Shown here in pieces: positions 1-11,927 of a DNA stretch of 64,000 bases. The notes under the pieces were generated by a model that saw only the letters and a list, made by a program, of their open reading frames with translations, had not been told where the DNA came from and ran no database searches. The stretch covers positions 424,179-488,178 of the forward strand of contig KB445799.1 of assembly GCA_000320605.2 (NCBI GenBank), read 5' to 3'. The translations under genes and the position numbers were made by a program. Position 1 is the first letter of the stretch; every line of letters starts with the position of its first letter. The DNA comes from Gelatoporia subvermispora B (taxonomy: Eukaryota; Basidiomycota; Agaricomycetes; Polyporales; Gelatoporiaceae).

Positions 1-204
1 ATAACTCATCTCTGGCATTAGCTTGTTACTACAAGAACAACTGCGTAAGCTATCCGGTCTAACAACTGACCCAATCTGCGCAGGTAGCTGATTAGATTGA
101 TTTTAAGCTTTGACTTATATCAATCAACAGTTACGCTCGTCAGTACTTTTTCAAAGATTAGTAGCCATTAATTGCTTCTAGAAAATGAGGTTTTTCCAAA
201 TGAG

Positions 205-1656
205 AATACTTCCGGCAATTCAAGGTCGACTTGGGTGAACCCGAACCCATTGAAAAAATCCCTATAGTACAATCTAAGCAGGTCCCTCTGCATGCAATAA
301 ACATCAATGAATCTCCCACGGCAGGAAATGGGGAAGCACTTAAGAATATATTCAAGCAAGCCAACATCAGAAGCCATGGTGAGGATGAGATACAGGGGCG
401 TCAAGATATCAGCGATCACGTGATTCTGGTTCATGGCGACTTGGCAACTGGCAAACAAATCGACACTCTGCAGTGGTCTTGTTCAGAAGAAAAAATGTCC
501 TGGAGGAAATATCAGCATATAATCTTCATGATGGGCTTGTTCCACTTGAAGATGGCTTGTGCAAAAGCAGTCTGGAAGCTGTGCATTGTTCCCAAAGCTG
601 CCCGAGCAGACAAGACCTGCCTTATGGCAGAGGTAAATAAACAAGGAAAGTTATCAGTAAGCTCGGATTTTGTAGAATGCATGAGATAATCCAGCACAGT
701 GGGGTTGTCTCACGATTGGACTGCTGGAGAGTAGAGGTAAAGTGGTGATACTCAGTGAATATTCTTAAGGACTGGGCAAAGATGAAGCTGACTTGGGAGG
801 TATTGAAGAAAATTGCGAAGACTCTTGTAAAGGACTATGTTGCGGGTTCTGACTTGAAGCACCAGTGATTAGAGCCATGTGAACGCCATGACGAACAGCG
901 TGAAAATGCCATGGTTCACCAACAGCTATACATGTACTATGAAGAGATCAGTGGTGCAATGAATGTGGGAGACATCGGATGTGTTAAGCAGTGTTTCTTA
1001 CCTTGAATCCTTGTCTTTAAAGGGTGCAGGAAACACAGGTATGCGACGCACATGCTGCATATCTTACATAATTTCTATTTCATGTATCCTGTGGGACTGA
1101 GGTGAGTAATTGATAAACAGGCAATATTTTAAGGACTTATAATTCTCAGACGGGCAATTCGGATAAACTAGCTATGTAACCCTACTGGCCAGTACAACGC
1201 ATTCCGTGGGGTGGACTGGTGGCTCGAGCATAACAATTTATATACCAAAGAATGAAATACATGCAACTACACTACAACCAAACAAATAACTCAGCCGATA
1301 CAGCGCATATATGCTGGCCTATACTTCATATGTACACAAGAGCGCATTATTAAGGAGTCACCGCTAATACAGTTATACAAGCAGGTGCACATTACCTTCG
1401 AGGATATGTTCATGTTACAACAGTGCAGCTACACACATTTTAGACCTGCAATGAAACAAACATGGGAAAACTCCCAAAGTTGATAGAGGAATTAGGGACT
1501 CACGAACACAAACCTGACCGCTCTGCTAAGTACATCATGCCAAATCTCATCAACAGCTGCCTGGCAAAGTTAGGGTCAGTGGGTTCTGAACTGGTGAATG
1601 TGAATGATGTCATGGCAAAAGAAGTCGATAAGGAAGATAGGGATTTGGATGTGTAG
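205..1656 (+). pseudogene. Decayed DUF6589-family gene
   Basis: Broken copy of the fungal DUF6589 family, which is widely expanded in mushrooms and has no established function. Family blocks occur in the expected order but in shifting frames: HVILVHGDLATGK near 418-460, GLFHLKMACAKAVW near 530-575, MHEIIQHSG followed by RLDCWR near 679-730, LVKDYVAGSDL near 825-858, YYEEISGAMNVGDIG near 936-982, HMLHILHNFYFMYPVGLR near 1048-1102, NPTGQYNAFRGVDWWLEHNN near 1180-1240, and a closing block with THEHKPDRSAKY near 1501-1540. A stop follows the MR codons near 687, the reading then shifts frame, and a TAG lies just before the NPTG block. This is a dead copy. Recognition rests on remembered family blocks; the exact 5' end is uncertain. 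Confidence 0.75.
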
Positions 1657-2119
1657 ATGTACTGTTTGCTCCATTTACTCATACTGCGGGAGAATTGTAT
1701 GGAGCACACTAAACGAGCCCTGAGTTCCGTGACCTGGGAATAGGCGATGTATAGCGGGTGACGCTCAGGTTTGCGCTGTTGCATTAAGCACGAGCTAGGT
1801 TGTGGAGACTGCCAGAGGCTGTGGAACTACAGCATTAGGAGGGCGCATAGGACAATCTCTTGAGAGCGGCCTGCAGTGGTTAGATTAGCAATGCACACGT
1901 ACAATCCAAAATGAACTTACAGCTATGTCCCTGGCATCCACACCGGCTGCACGTTGGAGCCTTGCGCTTCTGAACGCCGCTCACACTTGCTTCAGGCTAA
2001 TCTTGCCCTTGTGAAACGTCTACTTGCATAGGCACTACAAGGTAAACCGGAGATGGGGGAGCTAAGGGAGGTGGGGAAACAGAATGCACGATCATCATGA
2101 GAGCATCTCCAAGAGTATC

Positions 2120-4284
2120 TATCTATTCTCCAGCCCATGCGACCTTCTTCTGAAGGTGTTCTTGAGTATCCAGCTTGCCAGCCTGAGCATAGTCGACTAT
2201 GCGCTCGAGGTTTTCATCTGAGAATATCAAGCTCCCTCCAAAGTCAAGGAACATTGCACGGACGTACTTGCTCTTGGCCTCCTGGTCACCCCAGTTGAGG
2301 AGCTTGAGTTGCAGTTGCTGCTTAGCTTCGCTTGCTTTGTATAGTTTAATGGCCGATTTCTTCATTGCTCTTGCTGGCTTTGCGGTGCTGATCTCGCCGA
2401 AGATGTTAAATGCAGCTGGGTCACAAAGATCACAGCACAGGGATGGTAACTTAGAAGTGCAGCGGCGGCAACCGTCAGGTTGTTCATTATTATACTAGAG
2501 GTGATTAAATGCTGTTGTGATCAAGCATGAGAAATGATAGATACAATCGCCCAAGATCTAATCACATACTACGCTTGTCGTTTGAATAGAAAAGTGTAAT
2601 GAGTGTGCGTCAGCACTTGAAGCCTCACGATTTGGTGTTGACAATGTCAAGGAATGCTAGTTGAATGGCTTTGGTTTATTTCTTTACCGCAGTGATCTTC
2701 GTGATTGTGCTCTTTGCATACAAGCACCTCAAGGCCTCAATGTCGACTTCAATATCATTAGCGTGATTTTGTGTCTCTGAGTGTCAAATTAGCCCATTGT
2801 ACCAGTAAGAATACGCAGAAAGACATACCTATATCAGCATTGAGCGCTGGTTGTGTGGCCACTAGAATATCTGAGTTAGTGATATTGTCGTTGTCACTTG
2901 ATTCGCTGCTATCGTTTGAGGCAGGCTCTGAGAGAACGATGGCTCCAGTGTGAGAAGCCTGCTGATTATCAAGTCGCCTACGCTTGGACACTTTCTTGGA
3001 GGTGTTCTTACGCTTTTGTTTCTTCAGAGCTACAGCTTGAGCTTTTCGATGTGCCTGTTTTTAAATATTGCTGTCCCAGAGTGCCTTCTCCGCAATTAAG
3101 ATCACAAAACCTTGAAATCTGTTGCCTCTTGCTGCACGGCTAAAGTGTTGCCAGAGTGTGTTGAGGCTTGATGGTACTTTCCACTGGATAACAATCTTGA
3201 TGTCAGATAGGTCCAGTCCCTGCAAAAGGAATTAGAAATTATATTGCTCAGATAAACGATTAACTCACCATGCCAAAGAAGTCAGTGACACATAGACCAA
3301 AGGTGTCACTGTTCTTCAAGGCCTCAAATTCATCATTCCGGTACTTGTCGGACATTATCGAGTGGAACCACTTGACCTTTTGCCATAGATACTCAGGTAG
3401 GCGACTTCGAAGATGCTAAGTGGCCATTTTAGCTTCCCGAATGTTATTGAAAAAACCAGAATTTTGGGAGATAGGGGGTCACTGTCCTTGAAGTTGTCTG
3501 GAATGAGAAAGTCAAGGTCACAATATGATTCGGCAGAATGTTGCATTTTGCGAACCCCAATGGCAATGTCTGAATGGTTATTTGAGTGTAAAATATAGTC
3601 GGTTTAGTTAGGTCGCAAGTGCAGAAGATCGGTCACGTTAGAAAGGACTGGAGCTGGCAGAGTAGTAAAGGCGGTATGAAACAGAATAGAGTCAGAAATG
3701 AGATAGCGAAGAGAGCTGATGTGCTTGTATTGTTCGCGGAAGGTGCTTCATTTGCTAATGCAGTGTCCTTCGTTGAACACAAAGTAGAGAATCTGGGATG
3801 TGAAGCCAGGATTCTTCCAAAGCTTCTCGCAAAGACCCTTTGAGCGCATAAGCATCTCCAGGTTTATTACAACCACCTGGTGCTTCCTGGCTTCTATATC
3901 CTGAATTTCGGGTTCTGAATCAATTAATTGTTAAGATAGAAATAAAATAAGGTGTATCGCAAATGTCTCCTCCATGGCACTTTGCGCATTCACAGCAATG
4001 GCGCTGATCCCAGCCACCCCCAAGATCTTGACATTTTGCTGTCCGAGACTATTGAGTAAAGTAACCATGAAGATTATCTTGTCTTGCTTGTCCTCAAGAG
4101 CCATAAGCAGGGGAATCCAGAAGGAAAGCGTCTTGCCAGAGCTGGTCACCGCAATGGTGACAACGTTATTTTGTTTTTCATATAGTGAGCAAGTGACGTT
4201 AAGCTGGAAGCGACATGCACGTTTTCCGAATTTCTATTGCGTAAGATCACAAATTTGCTGAATAGACCAAGAAGAAGGAGCCAT
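2120..4284 (-). pseudogene. Decayed RecQ-family DNA helicase
   Basis: Broken RecQ-type DEAD helicase of the kind found in many copies in mushroom genomes. Reading the minus strand: a possible start MAPSSWSIQQICDLTQ at 4284-4237 followed at once by an in-frame TAG; FGKRACRFQ; motif I TSSGKT near 4145; NSLGQQNV near 4040; motif II read as NEGHCISK near 3775, so the usual Asp is Asn, followed by a stop where Trp is expected; LSPKILVF near 3460; a frame change; WFHSIMSDKYRN near 3360; HFSRAARGNRFQGFVI near 3130; and a cysteine-rich tail with CCDLCDP near 2430, then a conserved-looking end to about 2126. Several independent lesions (stops, frame changes, motif II substitution) show it is not functional. 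It points towards the decayed DUF6589 copy. Confidence 0.8.
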
Positions 4285-4557
4285 CTGGCTTCTGGAACTG
4301 CCAAGTATGGTTGTCCTCAACATAGGAGGTTCGAATGGGTGACTAAGCAGGAGAGATCCATGACAGGGAGCCCCCACGTGATAATCCCGACAGCACGTGA
4401 GGCCAGAAAATTCAGGAAATTCCATGCAGAAAATAGGGTGTAACACCCAAGATCTCACTGCTCACGTACTCAAGATCTCCGGTTCCTCTGAACAGCAAAA
4501 CCTCGGCACACCTTAAGGACCAGCCGTTGTATAGACTTGCCCATCCTTCACACACCT

Positions 4558-4850
4558 CCGAATTTGGCTTACTCGTAGAAATCACATGATCCCGGTCACA
4601 TAATCAGCACGTGTGCACGCCCTCGGATGGAGCAGGGCTTGTCTATAGTGATGGCTGGTTCAAGAGCCTGTAGGAGCCTGAGACTTGCCTTTCATTCATA
4701 CAATGTCCGAACTCGGCTTATTCGTGAAAATCACATGATCCCGGTCACATAATCAGCATGTGTGCACACCATCAATTTGAGAAGGGCTTGTCTACACCGT
4801 CAGCTGGCTTGAAAGCCTGATACTCACCTATATTTCAATATAGGTGGCTC
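4558..4850. repeat. Diverged 149-bp tandem duplication
   Basis: Two direct copies begin at 4558 and 4707 (offset 149 bp). A 29-base core at 4581-4609, containing TCACATGATCCCGG, recurs with only edge differences in the second copy, and the flanks (GGGCTTGTCTA and ...AGCCTG) also align. The second copy runs up to the 3' end of the RUA1-type gene, so the duplication lies in its downstream region, between a live gene and decayed helicase sequence. No coding sense is seen in it. Confidence 0.8.
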
Positions 4851-4869
4851 AATTGGTGCTTTGTTATAT

Positions 4870-6849
4870 TTAACACAGACTCTGATAAACCTCATCCTCC
4901 AAGTAAACATCACATTCACCCTCCATCACAGAGCCTTGATGGCACGCCGCAGCATGTTTCCACCTAGAATGCCACTCAGTCCTGAAAAGACTGAAAATCT
5001 GCCCCAAATGGTCGCTCACCAGTGGATCTCGGGGACCTACGCACAATCAGCAGGCCGGAAATCCGCAAGACGTCGATAAACTGACCTTGCTCGGAACGTC
5101 CTTGATGCCCTCGACCGGCACCCACTTCGCGCATTTATGACACTTGCCTTGTAGGAGGTTGGTCTTCTCGTGCTTCCCGACACGGTCACGCTGAATCGTC
5201 TTAAAAGCCACGGGAGGAGAGAACGGGCGCCCTGTCATTGCGGAGATGCCTATGTTCCGACATGTCAGCAGAAAGCTCACTGCGAATGGAATAGAGCGTC
5301 AAGGAGTACCATGGGCGTACTGCATATGATAGCTAGAAAGGGTCAGCGGTAATACACGACACAATGATGGCCAACACTCTATTTCATGCACAATTGTCAG
5401 CAGAGCATGTTGTGCCGAAGTTGTCACGACGTACCACTTGAAAGCAGAGAACTTCGTCGACAACCACATCCTCTTACCATCCCCTCCGCGCTCCTTGCCT
5501 TCGCAACAGATAGGGCAGAGCCCGACCTAAAAGATTGGTATCTTCGCGTCCGCATACGATGGTTACTACTCACCTTTGTCGCCCCTACGCCCTTGACGAA
5601 ACGCGGAGTGTACAAGTCAAATGAATCCCGCGGCGCGTTGTACGAGCCATCTGTCATCTTTTGTCCTGCTACAACGCTAGTGACAGTTCCTGTTCATCCA
5701 CGACCAGATCAAATTGGAACGAATGAGAGCCTACGGATGGAGTTCCTCGCCCGTGATCGAGCTGACGGCGAAGCGTCTGTAGAACAACGGAAAACCCTGA
5801 TGCAGAGGGATGCGCAGAGGGAAGGTGCGGTTTGGCACCGTCACTTTTGCCTCGTCAGTATGATCCTCCTCGGAGGCAGAGTGTTGGTCAAAGCGAGCCC
5901 TCTTGCGGCCGTGAGTATTATGGTCATCTTCTGCAATGCGTTTGCGGCCGACTGCACGCCTTGGTCCCGCACGTGAGCTGCACGGAGAGGCCGGTAAATC
6001 GAGATCAGAAGACATAGATAGAGTATTATTCCGCAAAGAGGAAGGAAGTTGTCGCCGTGAGCGCTTGAAGTACCCGGAACTCGCTTCTGCGGACGGAGAG
6101 GTGATTTGAGAACCAGTAGGGGCAATGTCGAATGGAGGCATTAGCTGAGGCGACCGTTCGCTTGTGGCAATACGGCGGCGGGAAATTAGTAGACGCAGTC
6201 TTTGATGTGAGGGTATTGAGGTTGTGCGTGGTCGGACTGGAGAGCAGACAGAAGCAGGCGAAGAAGGGACAGAGGAGAGACTTGACAAGGATGAAGGAGA
6301 CGACAACATGACGGAGTCTCGCGATATTGGCGACATTGAGTCTTGCGCCTTCTGATAGTCTTCGAGGGAGGGTATCTTGCCATCGCAAGAATCGTCCGTA
6401 GTCGTGCTTTGGCTATTATAAGGAGATGACGTATGCGCTATGGGGGACACCGAGAAGTCCGAAGGCTGCCAGAAGGCGCCAGGAGAAGATGCAAAGAGGC
6501 CTTGAAGTGGAGTACTAGGAGAAAGCATAGTGATAGTCTTGACGTTGTGACAAGCAGGAGTATGGAAAGGAGGTAAAACGAATGCGCCGCACGCGGGCGA
6601 CGAGACAAACTTGGGAGACATCGAGTCAGGAGGTGAATCTGGAATGCTAAGAGTCACATCGGCGTCCGTGTTGCGCAATGCAGATTCTTTGTAAAGCCAT
6701 GGAGAGCGAGTTGCGAGCGAAGTCAGAGGAGATGCTGAACGCTTGATTTCATACAAGCCGGAGGCGGAGAGAAATGGAGCAGCTTGGATCTGGTCGCAGT
6801 CGAGGTCGTCCTGGATGCGAGGAGACAGGGCAGAGTAGTAAAGTGCCAT
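4870..6849 (-). CDS. RUA1-type C-terminal zinc-binding transcription regulator
   Basis: Predicted nuclear regulator of about 535 aa. The N-terminal 370 residues are Ser/Pro-rich and low complexity with a basic stretch (GRKRIAEDDHNTHGRKRARF). The C-terminus is the fungal Rua1 domain: LYTPRFVKGVG, VGLCPICCEGKERGGDGKRM, YHMQYAHG, ISAMTGRPFSPP, VGKHEKTNLLQGKCHKCAKW and WWKHAAACHQGS, carrying the paired Cys and His of a zinc-binding fold. My exon reading is 6849-5735, 5676-5574, 5526-5435, 5332-5310, 5249-5086, 5036-5020 and 4963-4870; it stays in frame and gives 536 codons, with two very short exons (23 and 17 nt). Ustilago Rua1 controls a glycolipid gene cluster; no such cluster is visible here, so the target is unknown. 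It shares a 186-bp divergent promoter with the p24 gene. Confidence 0.85.
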
Positions 6850-7035
6850 TTCATGAGAAATCGGAGACTATATGCGCGGGGATTAGCAGCGAAGAGTGCG
6901 TCGAGAATGGGGCAGATGAGAGGATGGAAAAGAGCGAGCGCGCGCGGAGGCAACGCGTTGACGCGTCTCCCCTTACGTAAGCCGTGCATTGGGATCTGTG
7001 CACGGTGTTGGCCAGCACTCCCGTTTCCGTTCGCC
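6850..7035. promoter_or_regulatory. Divergent promoter between RUA1-type gene and p24 gene
   Basis: Only 186 bp separate the two start codons, which point away from each other, so the promoters must overlap. No clear TATA box is seen. Shared control is an inference. Confidence 0.5.
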
Positions 7036-7947
7036 ATGGCTCTCCCTTCCCTCCTCTCCCTATTCTCCTTGCTATTCTTCTTTCGGATATTCCATCTCAC
7101 TAATGCATCTGCACTAACGACGTCTATCGGTGCTAATGAACGACTCTGCTTCTACGCCGACGTGGACAAGGCCGGGGAGAAGATTGGTGTACGCCCTCCG
7201 AGCTTTCACGTGTTCGCTCCAACTAACCTACCGGTCTAGTTCTACTTTGCAGTAAGCCCAGCATGATTCATCCTGTATATTTGCGCCTAACGCCACGCAG
7301 GTGCAAGCAGGCGGCTCGTTCGACATCGACTTCGAGGTGAAGGACCCGAACGAGCGGGTGATCCTCGACGGCGCACGGGAGCGGCAGGGCGACTACGTCT
7401 TCACCGCGAACACCGTCGGCGAATACGCGTTCTGCTTCGAAAACGACATGTCCACGCTCACCGAGAAGCTCATCGACTTTGACATCATGGTCGAGAGCGA
7501 GCCGCGCCGCGAGCCGCCAGCGAAGCCCGGGCAGATCTCGGAACACACCACCGCGCTCGAGGAGAGCATATTCAGGCTGAACGGCATGCTGCTGAGCATC
7601 AAGCGCAACCAGAAATAGTGAGTCTTGACAGTGCGAGATGCGGAAGCGCAGGGACTGACGTGCCCCGTGTTAGCTTCCACACCCGGGAGAACCGAGGGTT
7701 CGACATTGTTAAGGCGATTCAGAAGTGCGTTCACGGCTTTCCTGTGTTCGATCTAAGGAACTTACATCTGGGGCAGCCGCTTATTCTGGTATGCAGTGAT
7801 GGAGTGTTTGGGCGTCATTGGGATGGCAGTGTGCGTGTCTTATAACCACACCGAACTTCTGACCTTTGACTGACCATCTGCCGCAGTCTGCAGGTCTACA
7901 TTCTGCAGACATTCTTTACGAAAACGGGTCGGCGGTACAAGGTGTAA
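7036..7947 (+). CDS. p24/emp24-gp25L (TMED) family cargo receptor
   Basis: Type I membrane protein of about 215 aa in the p24 family, which sorts cargo between ER and Golgi in COPII and COPI vesicles. An N-terminal hydrophobic signal (MALPSLLSLFSLLFFF) is followed by the GOLD region with the paired cysteines (NERLCFYADVDKAGEKIG and EYAFCFENDMS), a helical stretch ending RTRE-like (YFHTRENRGFDIVKAIQN), a transmembrane helix (RLFWYAVMECLGVIGMAV) and a short cytosolic tail with FF then basic residues (LQTFFTKTGRRYKV). My exons are 7036-7188, 7240-7251 (12 nt), 7301-7617, 7674-7724, 7777-7830 and 7887-7947; the frame closes exactly at 216 codons. Which p24 subfamily it belongs to is not settled. 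Confidence 0.9.
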
Positions 7948-8134
7948 CTTATATCCACTCTCTGGGATACCTTCATCATATCATATCCTCTCGCATGCTG
8001 GCATGGACATCCGACACGGGTCTAATTTGGTATATGCGTGATTCATGACCTAACCAACAGTGCGAATGGTCATACAAGATTGTGACAACATTTTCCCTAC
8101 TTCCTTACATTCTTTCATCTTGAGCGGTGCGCAT

Positions 8135-10339
8135 TCACGAAGTCTTGATCTTCATGTGCACAGACTTCGCCCTGGTCAGCTGGTCGTAACCTACAGAAAC
8201 ACGTGCAACGTCAAGAATGTTATGTCGCCCGGACAACAGCAAGACGTACCGAACTTGCTCAGACTGATGCCTCGGCCGCTGTCCTTCACACCCGTCCACG
8301 CAAGCGCGGGATCCAGATAGTCACATCTGCGACGATCGTTCAGTCTGCATTACGAGAATCATTGATGTGTAGGACATACCTGTTCAGGAAGACTGTGCCG
8401 GCCTGCAGCTCGTCCACAAACGTGAGGAAAGCGGCCTCTGAGTCTTGGTTTGCCTCCGCATTGGTCCATACAGATGCCGTGAGACCATATGGCGAATCGT
8501 TCATGAGGGTGATTGCTTCTTCGTCGGACGAGACCTAGGAGAATAAATTCAAACTGATGATGGCTCAAGGATATACGAGTCATGGCACCTTCTGAATCCC
8601 AACTACAGGGCCGAAGGTCTCCTCCTGTACACCAGCAAGTATTGATTATTTCTCGTCGACATAGCGGACAGATTTGGACGCACCATCATGACATCCATCG
8701 CTACCAACAGGGCTCGTCAGCGATCCTAATGCTACCCGCTCGTGTACACTCACAATGGTTCACGTCCACAAGGACCTGCGGTGCAACAAATGCCGTGCCA
8801 CTGGGTGCAGCTCAGGACAGTACTTCAGAGAGGTAATGAACTTGACACGCACGCCTTTGCCGCAGGGAACAGGTCTTCCGGGATGAGAGCCTTTGCACCG
8901 GCCTTGACTGGAAACAGACTGGGTTCAATACACACAAGGCAATTGACCGATGTGGCACTCACCAGCATCGGCAACCTGCTTGCGGATCTTCTCCGCGCTG
9001 GCGACGCTTACAACTGGGCCGAGATTCACATCCGGCTGCGTCGGGTCACCTAGCTTGTAGTTCTGTGACATAATGTGAGCGATTTGTCCCTCGGGTTGAG
9101 AGTTGTCCGCACTACCTTGACCAAGTCAACGAACTTCGCGACGAAAGGCTCGTATACGGCCTCGTGGACGTATATGCGCTGCGTGCATTGAGTCAGAATC
9201 AACGCGTACGTTCTCCAGATGCTGAGACTACCTCGATCGCACAGCAGCTCTGGCCCGAGTTGAAGATGGCGCCTGCATCACAAACTTGAGCAAGCCGGAA
9301 GCCAAACAAAGTCAGACCTCTCACCGTCAACTAATTCCGCGACCGTATAATCAAGATTCGCATCCGGTCGAACGTATGCAGGATCCTTCCCGCCTAGCTG
9401 TTCATCACAACATCAGGCTTTTCTCCACCACTCAACCAAGATAGAGAACCCACCTCAAGCCCAACACCCTTGAAGCCCGGCGCGCTGACCGCAGCCTGCT
9501 CCACCGCCTTGCCACCCGCAACACTCCCCGTGAACGACACAAAGTCGACCTTGGGGTGCTGCGCCGCAAAGCTCGTGAGCGCGGGGGATAGGTGCAGGAC
9601 CTGGATGGCATCCTTGGGCACGCCGGCGCGGGTGAGCGCGAGCGCGAAGCGCTCTGCAGTGAGTGGCGTCTGCGGAGACGGCTTCAAGAGCACGGCGTTG
9701 CCTGCGATGAGCGCGGGGAGGACGGAATTGACGGAGACGAGGTACGGGTAGCTGTAAGCGCCGGCGCAATGGATCAGTTGCGATGTCAGCGATGGTGAAA
9801 GTGCGACGCACTTCCAGGGCGCGACTACGAGGACGACGCCTAGCGGGATGCGCTTGATGTACCGCTTGAAGCCGGGCTTGTCGGTGTCCTTGAGGGAAAC
9901 GTCAGATAGCGCGGACTCGGCAATGTTGAGGAGGTAGTCTGCGCGGTCGAGGAAGCCACGGATTTCGCCGGGCACCTGAGATACGGGACTGGAGGGTGAT
10001 CAGGCACTACACGGCGCCTACTAACTAATGAGCTGCTGAGACGTACCGGCCCATCTGAAGCGTCAATTCCATCGGAATCTCCGCGCTCATGCTCCTGAAC
10101 TCGTCCTGAGAGAGGATAGATTAAGCACCGTCGAATATATACGATCCCATGTCACGATCTACCATGAACTTGCGACCAATAGCAATCCTCTCCTGCAGCG
10201 GTACACGGCGCCATTTTTGCTGAGCGGCAGCAGCACGGCGAATCGCATCGTCAAGCTCCTGCTGAGAGGGATACGTCCGAGTGACCAGGGGCTGCTGTGT
10301 GTGTGGACTGATGGTTGTCTGCGTCTCCGGAACAGCCAT
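8135..10339 (-). CDS. Aldehyde dehydrogenase (ALDH superfamily)
   Basis: NAD(P)-dependent oxidation of an aldehyde to the acid. The protein starts MAVPETQTTISPHTQQPL and, through about a dozen exons, carries the Rossmann-fold segment IPLGVVLVVAPWNYPYL, the FVSFTGSVAGGKAV loop, the general-base Glu in GVGLELGGKDPAYVRP, the catalytic cysteine region AIFNSGQSCCAIE near 9250, and the C-terminal ALAWTGVKDSGRGISLSKFG ending HMKIKTS. All expected catalytic residues are present, so it looks active. Introns are about 50-60 bp; one (near 9990-10050) uses an acceptor that restores GRPVSQVPGEIR. The substrate cannot be told; the sequence looks closest to the succinate-semialdehyde-like group, but that is an impression. 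Its 3' end faces that of the p24 gene, 187 bp away. Confidence 0.9.
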
Positions 10340-11927
10340 GGTGATGTACGATTGTCCTAGATAAAGTGCTAGCTCAAGCTCAAGCTGGAGCTTCGTAGCT
10401 ACTTCCGTCTTTCCGTGTTGCACGTGACCGCTACAACGCTCGTCCCGCGCCATCGCTCGAAGCCTTTCGTGAACTGAAATCTCAACTCATTGTCTAGGAG
10501 CGGGGGGCTGCGCCCACCACAACAGCATGACATTGCGGCCTTTCGCCATAACCATTGACAGTATCTTCGTTTCAACTTGTCTACGACGGTCTGGACCTCT
10601 ATGACGAAGAATATGAGGATACAGCGAAACTTCCTACTGTCCTGTTTCACGAGCCTACTATTCTGTGACATCGTCCACTGTCCCTCAGTTCATCCTCTAG
10701 ATACTCCATTTTTTCAAGGCGACTACTTGTTTCCTCATCCAATACCTCCCTCGGAAAGCCTACGGGTGCAACGCATATCGACCCATGAACCCAGCGACAC
10801 ATCACTACGAACAACCCCGGCATGCCATGTTCAACGTTAACCTCTTGCGCGCACCTCAGCCGATGACGCAGCGCGCCCTACATATCCTGTGGAAGAGCCT
10901 CGATGGGCGTCACGTTCGCCCGTGCAGGAGAAGTCGGTCTCAACGCTCCGAGAACGCGAGCGCGAGTTCAGGAAGACGACCACGACATCCATCAGGGCGC
11001 GGGCTAAACTTTCGGATAGCTCGAGGCGACGCATGCCGGCTCTGAAATGGTGTGCCTATCTCGCGCGTGGTTACGTCAGGCTCTGTTTCGGCCGTCCTTG
11101 ATGTCTTCTCAGTATACTTGCTGGGTGATCCTGCATCTCTTTCGTGCGCAGGTTGTGCTACCTTCTTACATGCTACATCATCCCCAACACTGCTCCAACT
11201 GACGATCTATCTTGGAGAACACAGGTGAAGTCACACAGTAGAGGTCATTCCCGCACTCGGTGCATTGTTGGAGCGTTACCTCTCGGCCACGCGACGAGCT
11301 CTGAACGAACCCCGAGTCGTGCTTATATTGTTCGATGACTTGTTTTGCAGCACAAGGTAACCACACATCAACATGACCATGATGAGACTATGCTCGTATC
11401 TTACTAGGTGTGCATGCCTTGCACCGGTTGACAGCGAACCTCTTGCTGAAGCAATCAGATATATTTGGGTGCTTGTACAGTCTTGGCGCCGTCAGTACTT
11501 ACACTGAAATTCATCATCAGCCCAACTCGATTTCGCAGAATAGATGAATTGAACCTATAGCCTCTTTGGTAATTGTCAGTGTGTTCGGATCGGACTTGAA
11601 GGGGAACAGTGTCTCGTTGCCCCCTCGATTACCCTCCGAGCAAGACTTCGTTAACCCCGCAGGCCGAATGTTGCTTTCTCAGCTCTTGAAGCTTTTCACA
11701 AGATTGATGTGTTTTCGTCTCAGAATCCGGATTTCCTCACTCGTTGGAACGAATGTAGTTCCAAGTTCGCTTCGTGACCTCCGCCTTGTGTATTTAGTGA
11801 TGTCCCCAGACGAGATGGTGGCCACGAAGATTCCGGTAGCGTTGCCATGGTGTTTATTCCACCTTGCCTGAGAGTGATTTATGCCTTCTGATTTATGCTG
11901 GTGCTGTTACTTCCTCCACAGCTGAAA
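10340..11927. other. Gene-poor stretch upstream of the ALDH gene
   Basis: No recognisable gene. A plus-strand piece near 10890-11050 reads as a basic, Arg/Glu-rich stretch (EKSVSTLREREREFRKTT) with coding-like composition, but I could not join it to a convincing start, splice pattern or known family. Confidence 0.4.

Noticed and set aside
5386..5976. A 196-codon plus-strand open frame
   Set aside because: Overlaps the exons and introns of the RUA1-type gene on the other strand, whose spliced protein matches a known family.
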